Origin: an uncultured Lachnospiraceae bacterium
GTDB lineage: Bacteria > Bacillota > Clostridia > Lachnospirales > Lachnospiraceae
Assembly: GCA_902766655.1 (NCBI GenBank)
Contig: CACXEL010000417.1
Coordinates: 1-14,334, forward strand
Direction of reading: 5' to 3'
DNA: 14,334 nucleotides
Position 1 is the first letter of the stretch. Each line of letters starts with the position of its first letter. Below the pieces are notes generated by a model. It did not search any database, was not told the origin of the DNA, and saw nothing but the letters and a program-made list of their open reading frames with translations. Made by a program: the position numbers and the translations under genes. Below are positions 12,612 through 14,334 of this stretch, piece by piece.

Positions 12612-14333
12612 ATGAAGAAGAAACTCTTATCAATCGGCCTTGCCTCCATGATGGCAGTCGCCCTTCTGGCCGGCTGCGGCGGCTCCGGCGATTCCGGTGC
12701 GGCTGCCCCTGCGGCAACGGAAGGCGGGGAAGCTGCCGGCGCGGTCAGCGACGGCGAGACCACCACGACATCCAAGGGCACCTACTCCGCGGAGAACCCC
12801 TATGAGCTGACCTTTGCTTATATCGAGTTCTATCAGCAGGACGATGCTGCCCGCGACGCCGTCGAGGCTGCCCTCAACGAGTACATGATCCCCAACTATC
12901 ATATCAAGGTAGATATGATGAACATGGAATACGCCAACTATGCCCAGACCATCCAGCTGGCCATCTCCGGCGGCGACAAGATCGACGTCATTCCAATCTT
13001 CTATACCTACGCCTCCAGCTGGATCGGCATGAACGGCCTGGTAGACATGGCTCCCTACATGAGCACGCCTGACGGCCAGAAGATCATCGACGCTCTCGGC
13101 GAAGAGACAGCATGGGTCGGCCAGACCGGCGGCATGCTCTTCGGCTTCCCGGCGGCCAAGGAATCCGTCGAGCTCGGCGGCCTCTGGATGCGCAAGGACG
13201 TCTGTGACGAGCTGGGCATCACCGAGGAGTACGGCCTTGTGGCTGACCAGGATGAGTACACAGGCCTCGTCTATGACTGGTCCGTGGCAGGCGAGATCTT
13301 CGAGAAGGTCAAGTCCGAAAAGCCCAACATGATCCCGCTTTACATGTCCGGCTCCTCCAGCCAGACCAACCGCTTCATGTTCCATGACTCTCTGGCGGAC
13401 AACTTCGGCGTCCTCAACTGGGAGCATGACCACCGCGACACCACCGTCACCAACCTCTACGAGTCCGAGGAGTACAGGACCTACGTCGCCAGGCTGGCTG
13501 ACTGGTTCGATAAGGGCTACATTTACCAGGATGCCGCCACCGATCAGCAGGGCTCTGCCGCTATGATCAAGGCCGGCAACACCTTCTCCTACGCCACCGC
13601 CATCAAGCCGGGCTTCCTGGCTGAGGCCAAGGGCTCCAACGGCATGGACGGCTATGTCATGTACTTCGGCAACAATATCGAAGGCGGCATCTCCACCACC
13701 AACGTCTCCTTCTTCGACACCGGCATCGCCACCAACTCCGACGATCCGGAAATGGCCTTCAAGTTCATCTCCGCCCTGTATTCCGATCCCGCTGTCATGA
13801 ACTTCTGGCAGTACGGTATCGAGGGCGTCAACTATCAGGTCCTCGACGATGGTACCGCTTACTTCGTGGACGGCGAGGATGCCTCCAACTACAAGTACCA
13901 CCAGACCACCGGCTGGTGCCAGGGCAACCAGTTCATCTCCTACGTCTGGAACGACGGCACCAAGGATGCTGACTACTGGACCAAGCTCTCCCACCACAAT
14001 GACTGGGCAGACTACTCACCGGCCTTCGGCTTTATGTGGGATGCCACCAACTACCAGACCCAGATCACCGCTCTTCAGAATGCTCTTGAGACCTACCGCG
14101 GCGCTCTCGAGACCGGCTCCGTCGGCTCCGCCAACGTCGATTCCACCCTCAAGGCTCTGAACGATGCCCTCTACGCCGCCGGCCTCCAGACTGTCATGGA
14201 TGCCAAGCAGCAGCAGCTCGATGAGTGGCTGGCCGCCAACGGCGCCACCGAGACACCGGCTGCCAACCAGGAGCTGATTGACTCCGCCAAGGCCACCTAC
14301 GGTGGCCCGCAGACGGCTCCCTACGCAGGCTGA
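12612..14333 (+). CDS. Carbohydrate ABC transporter solute-binding lipoprotein, LplA/YtcQ type with DUF3502-like C-terminus
   Basis: A 573-residue extracellular sugar-binding lipoprotein. The signal peptide ends in lipobox LAGC with lipidated C22, followed by a Gly/Ser/Ala-rich linker to about residue 50. The mature part has the cluster D two-lobe binding fold (ELTFAYIEFYQQDD opening; SGGDKIDVIP; the MAFKFISALYSDPAVMNF helix). The end, from about residue 430 through ALNDALYAAGLQTVMDAKQQ, matches what I know of the DUF3502 region of LplA/YtcQ proteins. The start follows AGGAGG by six bases; a 28-codon upstream extension crosses the leader hairpins and was rejected. It is complete, its stop lying one base from the window edge. 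It comes last in the operon, after both permeases, and its codon choice is strongly skewed to GGC, ACC, ATC and TCC, as expected for a highly expressed protein. Bound sugar unknown; short fructans or sucrose are the contextual guess. Confidence 0.94.
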   Translation: MKKKLLSIGLASMMAVALLAGCGGSGDSGAAAPAATEGGEAAGAVSDGETTTTSKGTYSAENPYELTFAYIEFYQQDDAARDAVEAALNEYMIPNYHIKVDMMNMEYANYAQTIQLAISGGDKIDVIPIFYTYASSWIGMNGLVDMAPYMSTPDGQKIIDALGEETAWVGQTGGMLFGFPAAKESVELGGLWMRKDVCDELGITEEYGLVADQDEYTGLVYDWSVAGEIFEKVKSEKPNMIPLYMSGSSSQTNRFMFHDSLADNFGVLNWEHDHRDTTVTNLYESEEYRTYVARLADWFDKGYIYQDAATDQQGSAAMIKAGNTFSYATAIKPGFLAEAKGSNGMDGYVMYFGNNIEGGISTTNVSFFDTGIATNSDDPEMAFKFISALYSDPAVMNFWQYGIEGVNYQVLDDGTAYFVDGEDASNYKYHQTTGWCQGNQFISYVWNDGTKDADYWTKLSHHNDWADYSPAFGFMWDATNYQTQITALQNALETYRGALETGSVGSANVDSTLKALNDALYAAGLQTVMDAKQQQLDEWLAANGATETPAANQELIDSAKATYGGPQTAPYAG

Positions 14334-14334
14334 T

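Noticed and set aside
12630..13997. 455-codon open frame antisense to the solute-binding protein gene
   Set aside because: It is a by-product of GC-rich third positions in the sense gene; low-complexity Val/Gly/Asp translation and no ribosome binding site or recognisable domain.
1..14334. CRISPR arrays, insertion sequences, tRNA or rRNA genes
   Set aside because: No regularly spaced repeats, transposase motifs, terminal repeats with target duplications, or cloverleaf-like segments were seen on reading both strands.

Overview
This 14.3-kb chromosomal segment most likely comes from a GC-rich anaerobic Clostridia bacterium, probably Lachnospiraceae or a close relative in the gut or rumen. The basis is strong AGGAGG-type ribosome binding sites, Firmicutes-style lipoproteins, and an LplB/YtcP/YtcQ-type sugar importer whose binding protein ends in a DUF3502-like region. 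This assignment rests on gene style, not on a database match.

Region by region. (1) Positions 1-341 are conspicuously AT-rich, contain no intact gene, and hold a relic resembling the C-terminal extension of clostridial 23S rRNA (uracil-5-)-methyltransferases. (2) A class I SAM-dependent methyltransferase (342-1133, +) converges on a ZnuA/AdcA-like metal-binding lipoprotein (1244-2233, -), with a shared hairpin terminator between them. (3) The lipoprotein is divergent from a sialate O-acetylesterase-like SGNH hydrolase (2558-4138, +). The region between them holds two good sigma-A promoters and a perfect 17-bp palindrome. (4) After a terminator come an alpha/beta hydrolase (4319-5083) and a small CX5R dual-specificity-type phosphatase (5122-5577). 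(5) A 310-bp regulatory region with two extended -10 promoters and two palindromes precedes a cytoplasmic GH32 beta-fructosidase / sucrose-6-phosphate hydrolase (5888-7348), then a Cof-type HAD phosphatase (7535-8293). (6) A secreted protein with three SH3b domains (8496-9212) has its own promoter and a strong terminator. It converges on a LacI-family repressor (9416-10414, -), with a second 24-bp-stem hairpin between them. (7) Divergent from the repressor is a carbohydrate importer operon: permease (10652-11596), permease (11615-12505) and solute-binding lipoprotein (12612-14333). No ATPase is present.

How it fits together (inference): the window reads as a carbohydrate-use neighbourhood. 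The LacI repressor probably controls the divergent importer operon. The imported sugar is uncertain, but the intracellular GH32 enzyme nearby makes sucrose or short fructo-oligosaccharides the leading guess. The missing ATPase would be supplied by a shared MsmX/MsmK-type protein elsewhere. The esterase, alpha/beta hydrolase and HAD phosphatase could process acylated or phosphorylated sugar intermediates, but nothing in the sequence proves this.

I see no mobile element, CRISPR array, tRNA or rRNA, and no clearly new multi-gene system. The items most worth a second look are the regulatory palindromes, the alternative pairings in the leader of the binding-protein gene, and the atypical metal-binding lipoprotein.
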